In this document: positions 43,996 through 56,249 of the stretch, piece after piece
Position numbering within the stretch: position 1 is the stretch's first letter
Layout: each line of letters starts with the position of its first letter
DNA from: Haliotis asinina
Lineage: Eukaryota; Mollusca; Gastropoda; Lepetellida; Haliotidae
Direction of reading: 5' to 3'
Length of the DNA stretch: 64,000 bases
Assembly (NCBI RefSeq): GCF_037392515.1
Contig: NC_090280.1
Location: 60,463,504 to 60,527,503 of the forward strand
Notes under the pieces: model-generated
What the model saw: the letters and a program-made list of their open reading frames with translations, nothing else
Database searches by the model: none
What the model was told of the DNA's origin: nothing
Translations under genes and position numbers: made by a program

Positions 43996-45115
43996 AATAA
44001 TGCAGCTTATTTTCAGCAGAATGTCTTCAGTTATACAGTGTGCATTAATTATTTTTTTTTCAGTTTGTAAAACGACAACAACGCGAATATTCTTTCGAGT
44101 CAGCATAGGTTGATCCATCGATCAGTTCATTGTCAGGTAAGAAACACTTATACGTTTATACTCGTTAGTGACGATGGAAATTGTTTTCACAGCTGTGTTG
44201 TTTTAACAGTCCGTAGAAGAAGGTCTGGAGATTCCGTTGACGTTTCATATCCACACCGTTCACAAATCTAAGGTATAGAATCTGAAAGAGCCAACACGAA
44301 ATGAATTTCTAGAACTTCTGACCTCCTCTTCTTGTCTTCAATACAAGCAACAGAACGCTTTCCATATGAGATATCTGAAGAGTCGATTCTTCAGTTCGTG
44401 TATTTCATTAGCATGTGCTTGTTTGCTTGTTTGTAACAGTCTGTAAATAATCGGGCCTTGACCAGACACCCCAGACAGCAAGAGTAACGATGACAGAGTA
44501 TGTGTTTAGGAATCACTATCGAATGGAGATGACACCAGGTGGTCGCGAAAAGATTAACGTATCCTGCAACATCTTTGGAACCTGTCACAAATACATGCAG
44601 AGACTTGGTCATCTGAAACTTTTTTTTACAAGTCAAAAATTTCATCGGACATCATTTGGTCAGTAAATTTTGAAATATCATCCACTGAACATTTTGAAAG
44701 TTTACTGATGTGTTGAATGGTGAGGTTTTGCTTGCACAACTTCTGAACTTGAATCGTATGACGTTGTTTGAAATCTTGGTATGAAAGAATGATCGATTGT
44801 ATCTCAAACATTGGGAGACATTGTGTGACAAAGCGATTTGTGGAGCGTATTGATATTATTCTGCGTGAGCTCCAATTCGTTTCCTAATACCAATTTCTTG
44901 TGCACTATCTGTCTGCTTTAGTTATATAAATTGCTCATGTAATACCAAGGTGAAGGGTAAGTTGGAGGATTTGTTCCTAATCGTTTTCTCTGTGAATACA
45001 ATATATCAAAAAATCAGTTTCGACTGCTTGTGGGTTTTCCTTCACATTTGCTGATTTGCTAATGTTTGAATCGACATCAGAACCACACACTCTCACTTTA
45101 CACATCGCGTTTCAG
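43996..45115. other. Upstream region of the TLR gene, no gene recognised
   Basis: Contains a family 2 repeat scrap at about 44,435-44,475 ('cagtctgtaaataatcggg'). At its end a pyrimidine-rich acceptor ('actttacacatcgcgtttcag', ending about 45,115) suggests a non-coding upstream exon for the TLR. The first exon and promoter were not identified. Confidence 0.45.
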
Positions 45116-45148
45116 AATTTCAATCAGGTCATTCCAAGACACAGAAAG

Positions 45149-47350
45149 ATGATGGAACATTTCCAGCGTGTAGCCATCGTTTCAGTGCTAATGTGGGTGT
45201 TGACGTCATCAACGAGGGTGCCGTTCAGGAAGAGACTGGAATGTGACCCGAGATGTGTCTGCAATCGGTCAGAGATTAAGTTTAGATATGAACACATTAT
45301 TGTTACAATGCGCTGCAATAACTTGGACTTAAGACAGGTCCCTTTACCATTACCCCCAATAGAGTCCAAGAAAACGCCCACAGCCGTGTATTTGGAGAAT
45401 GGCATATTTCCCGATATCTTAAATTCTACTCTGGCTGTGTATTCTCCATACAGAATCGTCACTCTTAGTCTGAAACGGAATGCCATCGAACACGTCGCCA
45501 AGGACGCATTTGGTACTTTGAACTATTTGGAAACGCTTGACCTCTCAGAAAACGTCATAAATGAGGGAATTTTGAAGGAATCATTCTATGGAATGACCAA
45601 GACACAAATGAAGGCATTGAATATCAGCTCCATGAACCTTCAAAATGTGTCTGATGATTTTTTTGAACACTTAGAAAGTATGGCTGATTTCAGCCTGATA
45701 TTTCTGAACAATACCAAGTGCTTCCCTACAACTGCACTAATGAGACTAAATCTTATGACCTCACTTGATTTTGGGGGAAACAATTTAACAGATATAAAGC
45801 TTCACAACGCCAGGTTTACATCCTTGACATATCTAAATCTTGACAACAATCGCTTTTATGGCTTTCCGGATTTCTGTTTCCAAGAAAACAGGAGTTCACG
45901 TTTCCCAAACCTTAAAATCCTCAAAATTCAGTGGAATGATATGAGACATTTACACCGAACTCATTACAAGTGTCTAACTACTCTCACGCATTTCTACTTA
46001 AATGGTAATCTATTCCCAGAGCTAAAATCTAATCAGTTTTCGATGCTTCCAAACATAAACAAGATCACCCTTTCGTACGTGGGATGTGCAATGCGAACTA
46101 TTGAACGAGCCGTGTTCAATAATTCGGCATTGAAACAAATATATTTTCGGAATAATCATAAATGGTTTCATAAGGGGGTGATATCTAAAGAAAATGACTT
46201 ACGTCTGTTTGAAGGGTGTTCATCCTTAGAATTATTGAACCTTAATGATAATATTTTCCGAATCACTACGGATGAGGATTTCAACATACTGCTTGGTGGT
46301 CTTACTTCTCTGAGGGTTTTAGTCATGGGAGGAAATTATTTACCGTATATACCCCGCGTTATAACTGAAAAATTAACCAGAATTGAAAGTCTTGCCCTGT
46401 ATGGAAATATAATTTCAGATTTAAAGCCATTACAAAATATGACTAGTTTGAAGAAATTGTTTATGTCCAGCAATGAAATAGCTACCATAGATGAATCAAC
46501 TTTTCAACCCATAAGAAGGAATTTGATGAAAGTCTATCTCATGTCGAATCCACTTTCTTGCACATGCAATATATACTGGTTAGTTGAATGGATGCGCAAC
46601 GAACCCGAAAAGTTTGGTTTTATAAAGTATCCAGAGTTCAAGCGTAAATACACCTGTTCAAGCCCATCGAACCAGAAAGGACGAAACTTGCTTGATTTGG
46701 AAATGTCGGAGATTTCGTGTTTATTGGATATGGATGCGAAAATTACAACTCTCACCTTGAGTATTGTGCTCATAGTGTTCCTGGTAGTAGGAGCGGTCAT
46801 GTATCGTTACCGTTGGCACATCCGATACTTCATTTACATGGTCAGATACAATAAACGTCAGGAGGTGGACACCGGCGACTACGACTACAGCTACGACGCA
46901 TTTGTTGCCTACTCTGCACCTGATCGACCCTGGGTAATAAAAACTCTCCTTCCAGTTCTTGAAGATAAGGAGGGCCTAAAACTTTGTGTTCACGATAGAG
47001 ACTTCCAGGTTGGTAAATTAATCGTTGATAATATAGTGGATTCAATTCAAGAAAGTCGCAAAATTATGATTGTCCTGTCCAATGAGTTTGCCCAGAGTGG
47101 GTGGTGCCAGTTTGAGCTCAATCTCATCCAGCGTCACGTGCTGGAGAATGGACAGCGCCTCCTGGTGGTGGTCATGCTGGAGGAGATAGACTCATGTCAC
47201 GTGACCAAAGCTATGAGAGCCATGTTGCAGACGACAACCTACCTGATGTGGGGAGAGGAAGATTATGCTAGGAAAGCTTTCTTCAACAGACTGAGGATGT
47301 TGCTTCGCAATGTCACAAAACGTACACGGGCAAGGACATTGTCAGTCTAG
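45149..47350 (+). CDS. Toll-like receptor, single-exon coding region
   Basis: TLRs are membrane pattern-recognition receptors that signal through a cytoplasmic TIR domain. I start at ATG 45,149 (a second ATG follows directly) because a signal peptide begins there ('FQRVAIVSVLMWVLTSS') and a likely splice acceptor lies at about 45,115; the frame is open to 45,056. About 733 residues: N-terminal Cys cluster (about 31-70), leucine-rich repeats (about 75-465), one LRRCT ('LSCTCNIYWLVEWM', about 470-523), a membrane segment ('TLSIVLIVFLVVGAVMY', about 536-553) and a TIR domain (about 578-722). TIR box 1 is 'YDAFVAYSAPDRPWV', box 2 'RDFQVGKLIVDNIVDSI', box 3 'FFNRLRML'. One cysteine cluster next to the membrane fits the vertebrate-type layout. 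Box 2 has Val where most TLRs have the BB-loop Pro. Two related pseudogenes flank it. Ligand unknown. Confidence 0.93.
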   Translation: MMEHFQRVAIVSVLMWVLTSSTRVPFRKRLECDPRCVCNRSEIKFRYEHIIVTMRCNNLDLRQVPLPLPPIESKKTPTAVYLENGIFPDILNSTLAVYSPYRIVTLSLKRNAIEHVAKDAFGTLNYLETLDLSENVINEGILKESFYGMTKTQMKALNISSMNLQNVSDDFFEHLESMADFSLIFLNNTKCFPTTALMRLNLMTSLDFGGNNLTDIKLHNARFTSLTYLNLDNNRFYGFPDFCFQENRSSRFPNLKILKIQWNDMRHLHRTHYKCLTTLTHFYLNGNLFPELKSNQFSMLPNINKITLSYVGCAMRTIERAVFNNSALKQIYFRNNHKWFHKGVISKENDLRLFEGCSSLELLNLNDNIFRITTDEDFNILLGGLTSLRVLVMGGNYLPYIPRVITEKLTRIESLALYGNIISDLKPLQNMTSLKKLFMSSNEIATIDESTFQPIRRNLMKVYLMSNPLSCTCNIYWLVEWMRNEPEKFGFIKYPEFKRKYTCSSPSNQKGRNLLDLEMSEISCLLDMDAKITTLTLSIVLIVFLVVGAVMYRYRWHIRYFIYMVRYNKRQEVDTGDYDYSYDAFVAYSAPDRPWVIKTLLPVLEDKEGLKLCVHDRDFQVGKLIVDNIVDSIQESRKIMIVLSNEFAQSGWCQFELNLIQRHVLENGQRLLVVVMLEEIDSCHVTKAMRAMLQTTTYLMWGEEDYARKAFFNRLRMLLRNVTKRTRARTLSV

Positions 47351-47574
47351 TCTACATGTTTCTAAATAAGTTCTATTTCTACCTTTTTTCCCCATGCAGT
47401 CATTACATAAATGTACAATGCATGAAAGCTCATGAAAGTCTGCTGGAAAGGCAGGTCGCATGATACTTTTTATGGATAACAATTTGTTTTGTATTCATGA
47501 TACATTCTCCCGCTTTGTGGTGTGTAAACATGTTATATGTCTAAATACTCAACATGTACATTGACTCAGCATTC

Positions 47575-47655
47575 ACCTGGTGAAGGGGGATGAATTAGCT
47601 CTGAAATGTTGTATAACCAATGAAAAAGAAGTTGCTATATACATAAACGATGTGT
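47575..47655 (+). repeat. Diverged copy of the hammerhead-like Penelope repeat
   Basis: 'acctggtgaagggggatgaa' then 'gctctgaaatgttgta' and 'aaaaagaagttgctatatac' align to 38,247-38,315. The core has decayed (CTGGTGA, CTGAAA). Confidence 0.55.
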
Positions 47656-48740
47656 TCATGAAACTTCATCGTGCCCTTTTCGGTGTTCAAATACCGAGGG
47701 CTGCAATACATAAACGATGAGTTCATGTAACGTCATGGTGTGCTTCATATATATGTATTCACTGAAACTCTCGTGAAAACGTGCTAAAGTGATTTGTGTC
47801 CCATGCCCTTTCTGAACGGTGCCCTCCTCTGCAAAACGCTGTACACGTCCCACAGTATAGCTGTAACCATGCATCCAAGTATTGATGGGTTTACTACACT
47901 TCTTGAATCTCCGATTGCAATTATTCGATGGTAGAAACGAAAAATTTGTATCGGTGTGGCCATTGATAGTTCTGTAACTTCCGTTTATAAATGCTTAGCG
48001 CAAATTACACGATTCGTTCACTTTGATTTAGAGTTATCCGCCCCTGTTACCACTTAAACTTAATGGTGATAATTATATGTATGTACGCCATGCGACTCGG
48101 AGTTTGAAATCAGTGAATGAAATAAGTCAAAATACCAGCCAGACATCAGGGCTCGTAACTTCAAAATGTTACTGGCCTAACATGGATTTCATTAGACAAG
48201 ACGTCGTGAACAGAGGCAATTTTTGAACAAGCTCACTTGCCTAAGGTGAGACCATAGGTCTCATTTAACCAGTCAAAAATCCACGTGGAAGGGGCCTGCG
48301 TAAATGCTTCGAGTCATCAGAGGTTCGAAACAAAAATGAAAAAATATACCTGCAGTGATCTCATTTTTAGCTCTACCGGTAAGTTCGAATCACACGTTTT
48401 TACCATATTTTGAACAAGTTGTCTATATGTCAGACAATTAGTGAATCAGAGCGTCACTCATTCTTTCACTGATTACTTTTGTACAGGAAATAAATTCTGA
48501 TTTTCCAGGTATGACTTCCTTATTTCATCATGCGTATTGTATAAACCATTAATTACAACTTATGTCCCCGTACTTAAGAATTGAATTTCAGTTTATATGA
48601 GCTCTCTGGATTATGAGCCTTTATCCAAAAAGGGACAATGGTAGGCCATTATGCAATGAAGTTTCACGACCTAAAGTGAACAAACCCACTATTGTTATAA
48701 TTTTTTTTTGTACCACCGTGAGTGAAGTATTACATATTTA
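47656..48740. other. No recognised gene
   Basis: Only short, unsupported open frames. No repeats beyond scattered short matches. Confidence 0.5.
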
Positions 48741-48749
48741 CATTTAGCA

Positions 48750-48860
48750 TGGTGGGCGGTGGGAGAGCATGGTGGTTGAAGCGTTTGTGCTTCACGTCGA
48801 AGACTCGGATATGCCATCCATTTCTGGTGTCTCCCGTCGCGGTATGGCTGGAAAACACTC
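48750..48860 (+). repeat. tRNA-derived SINE (family 1), partial and diverged
   Basis: 'ggtgggagagcatggtggtt', 'aagcgtttgtgcttcacgtc' and 'tctggtgtctcccgtcgcgg' in family order; the B box region is degraded. Confidence 0.6.
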
Positions 48861-49168
48861 ACATTTAGTACATACGAGAACCGACATTTAATCGCAATAA
48901 AATAGTTCAACAGGAAAGGTTACGTGTGGCCAACATGCCCTACAGGAACATATTTTGCTGCATTTATTCGTGACCGAGAATTTCCCAGGATTTCAAAATC
49001 ATTCGCATGCCTCTTTTCATGAACTTCAGAACCGTCACGATCTCGGATATCAGGGGTTGATAGCATGAGTGAGGTTCCTTCGCTCATTGTAACCACCCGA
49101 TCCCCTTCAGACGGTTCCCATGTCAGGTATCCACATTCACCATCCACATGCAGTATCGTCTAGATCTG

Positions 49169-49336
49169 AGAGTGAGTGTTGTTTTACGCCGCTGAAATTA
49201 AAGCAATATTCCAGCAGTTTCAAGGAGGGGGGACAGTAGAAATGGGCTTCCAACATTGCAGTCATGTAGGGAATCGAACCCTGGTTTTCGGCATGAAGAG
49301 GAAACGCTGCAACCACTAGGCTACCCCCACTGTCCC
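49169..49336 (-). repeat. tRNA-derived SINE (family 1) copy
   Basis: Reverse complement shows 'gtagcctagtggttgcagcg' (A box side) and 'cagggttcgattccctacat' (B box), ending in a 'gcgtaaaacaacactcactc' tail. Confidence 0.85.
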
Positions 49337-49444
49337 TCCAGTTTGAGGATCGCTGTAATAGCAATATCTGGTTATAACAAACACACATGGACAAATCTTG
49401 TGTTGGGTACATCATGTGTACGGGTATTGCGAGTCTATTTTTAA

Positions 49445-49500
49445 GCCGCACTCGGCAATATTCCAGCTATGTGGCGGCCATGTGTATGGGACAAGATATC
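49445..49500 (-). repeat. Family 2 head fragment
   Basis: 'gccgcactcggcaatattcc' and 'agctatgtggcggccatgtg' only; the rest of the family 2 unit is absent. Confidence 0.55.
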
Positions 49501-49512
49501 GTGTCGGTTACT

Positions 49513-49621
49513 GGGTCCCGTTCCTCAAAGCGACCGTAGCGCCAAGACGATTCTAACTCCCATACTTCAAGATAGACGTCCGACTATTGAACCGTTACAA
49601 TTGCTTTGAGGAACGGGGCCC
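49513..49621. mobile_element. Palindromic MITE, 109 bp
   Basis: 'gggtcccgttcctcaaagc' at one end pairs with 'gctttgaggaacggggccc' at the other (one G-T style mismatch). Weaker pairing continues inward. Same size as the element at 37,285-37,393; the central parts share 'tagcgc(c/t)aagac'. Confidence 0.6.
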
Positions 49622-49689
49622 TGTTTGTTCACAGCTGATGCGTGTGTACTTACTCTATTATGCGTATTTACTGAATTTATGATAGGAGG

Positions 49690-49850
49690 CACTTACTCTG
49701 AGACACGTAGACATTCGCTGTAGGATAGCATGTACTTCCTGTAGAATACGCATGTACTTCCTGTAGAATACGTATGTACTTACTTTAGGATACGTATGAA
49801 TTTATACTAGGATACGTATGCACTTACTTTAGGATAGGTATACAACTTTT
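49690..49850. repeat. ~25-bp minisatellite, about six diverged copies
   Basis: Units of 'gtacttcctgtagaatacgt' or 'gcacttactttaggatacgt' + 'at'. Confidence 0.85.
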
Positions 49851-50117
49851 TATGCCCCTCACGTACATTTCTTACTGATAACATATTTGAGGAAAATAAT
49901 CTTTTGACACTTTTCAATCTGAACAAACTTTTCTTCATTTTCTTTGTGTTACTTTCTCCAAATTTCTACGATCTTTCAGTCACATGAAAAGAGACATTTC
50001 CGCATTCATTAACCCTCGCCGATGCAGGGGCTGAGCTGAAGATTATAGTGCCCACGTCAGAAATATCACTCTTACATGAGTTACATCCCTTCTTTTCATA
50101 CATTCATTGTCACAACG

Positions 50118-50268
50118 AGGGAGTATGAGTTTACGTCCGCTCGTCACACAGAAGACCCGAGTTTGAATCCCACATAACCACAATGTTTGAAGCCAATTTC
50201 TGGTGTCTCACGGCGTGATATTGCTGAAATCATAAAAGCGGTGTAGAAATACGCTCACACATTCACTA
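50118..50268 (+). repeat. tRNA-derived SINE (family 1), diverged
   Basis: 'gacccgagtttgaatcccac' (B box), 'tctggtgtctcacggcgtga' and 'tattgctgaaatc' followed by an 'acgctcacacattcac' tail. Confidence 0.7.
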
Positions 50269-50279
50269 GTATCTGGACC

Positions 50280-50445
50280 AAGATGGTCAGGGTCAGAACT
50301 GGCAGTCAGTAAGTCATGCTTGTTGTAAGAAGCGACTAGCGGGATGCAGTTGGCAGGATCGCTGACGTATATGGCATCGTATCCCATTTGTGTAGATAGA
50401 TGCTCATGATGTTGGTCACTGGATTATTGTGCCAGAGCTGCAAAT
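50280..50445 (+). repeat. Family 2 dispersed repeat, partial
   Basis: 'catgcttgttgtaagaagcg', 'actagcgggatgcagttggc' and 'gatgctcatgatgttggtca' in family 2 order. Confidence 0.65.
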
Positions 50446-51069
50446 GCCTGATCTACATTTCACCAAAACGTCAGATTCGGAAATTTCTTTCACAGGTCTG
50501 AAACACATTCTTAAAGCTTTATTGAGACCTTGAATGTTGTACAGTTTGGTAAGCGTTGAATAATTATTGTGGACTGGTATAGGTATCGCACCATTCCTTG
50601 ATGCCACACTGTAACAGCAATAGATACAAAGGAAGCTTCATTGTCAGTCTCAGAATGGGGTGAGGCGGAGATCGGGAAGATCTCGATATGAATTCTAACC
50701 GAAAGGTTCAAGTCTGGTCATCTCAGGTTAATCATCGACTATGTCACATAACGCCGGATCCTTTCGCATACAGTGCGGATAACGTGAGGGTCACGCCGCT
50801 AGTTTTAGCCATTAGCCCTGTACACACACGCAGAATATTACACTGGCATTTTCGAGATTTTCCAAAGGAGGTGTCCTTTATTGTGTATGTGCTTCGTGGG
50901 CATGTAGAATGAGGTATGAGGTGACATACTCATCGGAAAAGTAAAGCAACACCCCATACATACAGGTAGTCAGGCGACCCTTCCATGATTACTTGTTCGT
51001 ATTGTTGCCCCATGCCGACATGGTGTGTATAAGTCTTGCACTGTCTGATCCGAACATTTGGCTCAGTCG

Positions 51070-51112
51070 TGAGGTGAGGTGAGGTGAGGTGAGGTGAGGT
51101 GAGTTGAGGTGA
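51070..51112. repeat. (GTGAG)n short tandem repeat
   Basis: Seven to eight units of 'gtgag' at the left edge of a third-family repeat. Confidence 0.9.
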
Positions 51113-51470
51113 AAGGGGTTTAACGACGTACTCTCATGACAAAGTGTTTGCGTATGTATCTGCGGCTACTTGTACTATCCCAGTTCGGTGAGTTAGTGAG
51201 TTTTACGCCTCACTCAGCAATATTCCATTTATATGGCGGTGTACTATCCCAGACTTCAGCTAGTTTTGTAGTGCTAGTTCACTGAGATATCTTGCCGCAG
51301 TTAAGCATGAAAACACCACTCAAATACATTATGCTGACTCCAAGCCGACCAGTCAGTGCCAGCCAGGAACCAATAAGTACCATATTTTAACGTCTTTCGG
51401 TTTCACACTGCCAGGAATCGATCCCGTGACCTTCCGCCCGGACGCTCTAAAATCTACACCACGCAGGCAT
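51113..51470 (-). repeat. Third dispersed short repeat family, copy 2, with nested insertion
   Basis: Shares its core with 39,095-39,300. The right end carries 'caggaatcgatcccgtgacc', a reverse-complement tRNA B-box-like sequence, and 'gacgctctaaaatctacacc', suggesting a tRNA-derived SINE. It is interrupted at 51,184-51,239 by a family 2 fragment. Confidence 0.65.
51184..51239 (-). repeat. 56-bp family 2 insertion with 13-bp target duplication
   Basis: 'gtgagttagtgagttttacg' ... 'aatattccatttatatggcg' is flanked by 'tgtactatcccag' at 51,171-51,183 and 51,240-51,252. Only the (GTGA) end of the family was inserted. Confidence 0.8.
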
Positions 51471-51679
51471 AGGAGCAGTTATGAACAGTTTCGCATTAAT
51501 TGCACGACGCCTACAATTTCGAATTATCCGTGATTCGACACAACCTCAAAACGATGACTCTGGAGTTCGCACGGATGCATTTGTTTCACACTACGTTCGA
51601 TACAATGGTGTTTACTGCTTACTGTCCTGAATTATAAACATTTACTCTTGCCGAATTGCAATGCATCAGAACCGTGAAG

Positions 51680-51870
51680 ATCCTGATTAGAATTGGTCTT
51701 CAGCAACCATTCTTGTCGTAACCGGGAACGGTTGATTAGGGTCGCTGACACATGTCATCTCAGCTGCACAGATGGATGCTCATGATGTTGATCACTAGGT
51801 TGTCTAGTCCAGACTCGTTTCTTTACAGACTACCGACAAAGATGGGATATTGATGAGTGTGGAGTTGAAC
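51680..51870 (+). repeat. Family 2 dispersed repeat, diverged
   Basis: 'attggtcttcagcaaccatt', 'cagatggatgctcatgatgt' and 'tgtctagtccagactcgttt', then a degraded 'gggatattgatgagtgtgga'. Confidence 0.7.
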
Positions 51871-51958
51871 AACAAACAATCATGCAAACAAATGCAACAC
51901 TTTACGATACAACACAATATCACATGAATGACCTACATAACTTACCTCTGACATACGT

Positions 51959-52133
51959 GGGGGCGGTGGGGTAGCCTAGTGGTTAAAGCGTTCGCTCGTT
52001 ACGCCGAAGACCCGGGTTCGATTCCCCACATGGATACAATGTGTGAGGCCCATTTTCTGGTGTCCCCCGCCGTGATATTGCTGGAATATTGCTAAAAGAG
52101 GCGTAAAACCAAACTCACTCACTCACTCACTCT
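51959..52133 (+). repeat. tRNA-derived SINE (family 1), complete young copy
   Basis: A box 'gtagcctagtggttaaagcg', B box 'gggttcgattccccacatgg', body 'ccgccgtgatattgctggaa', tail 'gcgtaaaaccaaactcactc'. Flanked by a 13-bp target duplication 'ctctgacatacgt' (51,946-51,958 and 52,134-52,146). This is the best reference copy in the window. Confidence 0.92.
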
Positions 52134-52392
52134 CTCTGACATACGTTCTCGCTATATGGCTGAAATAATGCAAGTGTAACGCACTCACTCACTCTTCAAT
52201 ATAGCTATGAGAATAGTCGTGCAGTCACAGGACATTCCAAACCACGTTCGAATCATTTTAGTTCGTGTTATCTTGGTTCCAACAACGAAAAAAGCTCTGA
52301 TAAAGTCTATCTCTGTGACAGTAGATAAACAGGCTGGAACAGATAAAACTAAAGAACTCGACATTTGTGCATTAGAGACACGAGTATACACC

Positions 52393-54537
<2,145 letters not shown>

Positions 54538-54620
54538 TTGTACATACGTTAGCAGTAAAATACGATATGTACAACAATCGACACATTAATAGTCATACAT
54601 TTGAGTTACATGCTAATTCT

Positions 54621-54626
54621 AATAAA
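54621..54626 (+). promoter_or_regulatory. Polyadenylation signal of Kazal gene 2
   Basis: AATAAA 84 bp after the stop codon, on the same strand; position is typical of a short 3' UTR. Confidence 0.55.
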
Positions 54627-55139
54627 AAAAATCATTTCCATGAATCAAGTGTTTCATAAGAGGATCCTTTCATCAACTAAGAGGAACAACTCTTCAATCA
54701 CTGGCTACACTGTGTCCTCTGTTCAAGGATGAGATCGCCTATATATAGTATAAGTAGCGTAAAATCTTTGTGTTAATGTCAATGCGGAAAAAGTCCTGCG
54801 GAGTTGCTTCCCTTGGGTGTACGTGGGTCCGATTCTCGGTTTGCTCTGACTTGCCACATCCACGTTCGGGTTTATATCTGACACCTCCATTTTCTACGGG
54901 ATGTCCCTATCACTGAAACGATACGTCGCAATAAAACTTAAATACCGTTGCAAGAGGTCTTTTATACAACTTACTTGGTCAAGGAAACCTCTAATGTTAG
55001 TACTATATGTCACTGTGAAAACGCTGCTTTACTCAGTAAAACTTCAGAACCCATTTATTTGGTAACAGTGCTGACGGATCTAGCACTTCAGGACAAGCTA
55101 CCGGTGTTTGCTTCATTATGATTTTTTGTGAAAATATTG

Positions 55140-55285
55140 TGTGCTTGTTTGTTATCGCACTCAGCAATATTCCTGCATTAAGATGGCGGATATGCACAGT
55201 TAGGATATGATAACATGTGCCAATCAAGTCAGCGAGCCTGACCATCCGATCCCGTTAATCACCTCTTATAACAAGCATGGGTCAC
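55140..55285 (-). repeat. Family 2 dispersed repeat, partial
   Basis: 'atcgcactcagcaatattcc', 'aagtcagcgagcctgaccat' and 'ccgatcccgttaatcacctc' in minus orientation. Confidence 0.75.
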
Positions 55286-55438
55286 CTAAGTAGTTCTTAC
55301 CCTGATCTTCATAAGTATACAAAATAGATAAGGTGTGAGTCTTGTGAAGTTAAAACATTTGTTAACTCGCGAGTTTGGGGAATCAGCTCGCTTAGCAGCT
55401 AGGAGGTGTAACTATACCAACCCACACACAACACGAGA

Positions 55439-55490
55439 ACCTGAGTAAATAAACAAGGAGTTTATTACGCCACAGTCACAGGATGATTTT
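55439..55490. repeat. Direct repeat, left copy (~52 bp)
   Basis: 'aaataaacaaggagtttatt' and 'acgccacagtcacaggatga' match 56,198-56,249 at all but about two to three bases. The ~700 bp between the copies has no recognised coding sequence apart from a SINE. Confidence 0.8.
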
Positions 55491-55878
55491 TACATAATTA
55501 GGTACAAATGATTATTAGAACATATTGACAATCAGTAATCAGTTGCCAAGATACATTATCATTACATGCTGCTATACAAAGTACATAATCATCATACGTC
55601 GATGTACACGACACATACTACATAAATCAAGATACATTTCTAACACATAACATCAACACAATTTCGTTCATACATCTTATAATACTAGCATATCCAAAAC
55701 AACATTACGCAGTACATAATGAAATACACAGTGTCGAACACACTCTATACATTATACCAGGATCATTCAACACGGGAAAGTATTTACTCATAATACAATA
55801 ATTTAAACAATACACGACACGCTCTACGACAGCCACGAAACCACTATTATCAAACAGACAAAACATGAACAGCAATAC

Positions 55879-56036
55879 AGGGAGCGATTTGGGTTTTACA
55901 GCGCTTTTAACAATATTTCAGCAATAGCTTAGGACACCAGAAATGGGCTTAACACATTGTGCCCACGTGGGGAATCGAACCCGGGCTTTCAGCTTGACGA
56001 ACAAACGCTCTAACCACTAGGGTACCTAGCCGCTCC
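55879..56036 (-). repeat. tRNA-derived SINE (family 1) copy
   Basis: 'gacaccagaaatgggcttaa', 'acgtggggaatcgaacccgg' (B box complement) and 'gctctaaccactagggtacc' (A box complement). Confidence 0.85.
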
Positions 56037-56197
56037 TGAACAGAGCAATAGAGAGTAATACAGTCTAAAATATATTAACGACCACGTTCCACCTAAACAT
56101 AACGACCTTGCCAAGGATCTTAACATGTGGTCACTATAGCAAAAATGTTTTACAGAAAACATTGAACAGTATTGAACAGAAGAAAGTAAAGGGTCTT

Positions 56198-56249
56198 ACC
56201 TGAGTGAATAAACAAGGAGTTTATTACGCCACAGTCACAGGATGATTTG
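56198..56249. repeat. Direct repeat, right copy (~52 bp)
   Basis: Partner of 55,439-55,490, about 760 bp downstream. Either terminal repeats of a small non-coding element or a tandem duplication remnant. Confidence 0.8.

Noticed and set aside
45056-45148. Upstream ATG at 45,056 as the TLR start
   Set aside because: The 31 extra residues precede the signal peptide and span a likely splice acceptor, so they are probably intronic or untranslated.
51959-52133. Functional tRNA gene
   Set aside because: A and B boxes are present, but no cloverleaf is completed, and the body, tail and target duplication show a SINE.
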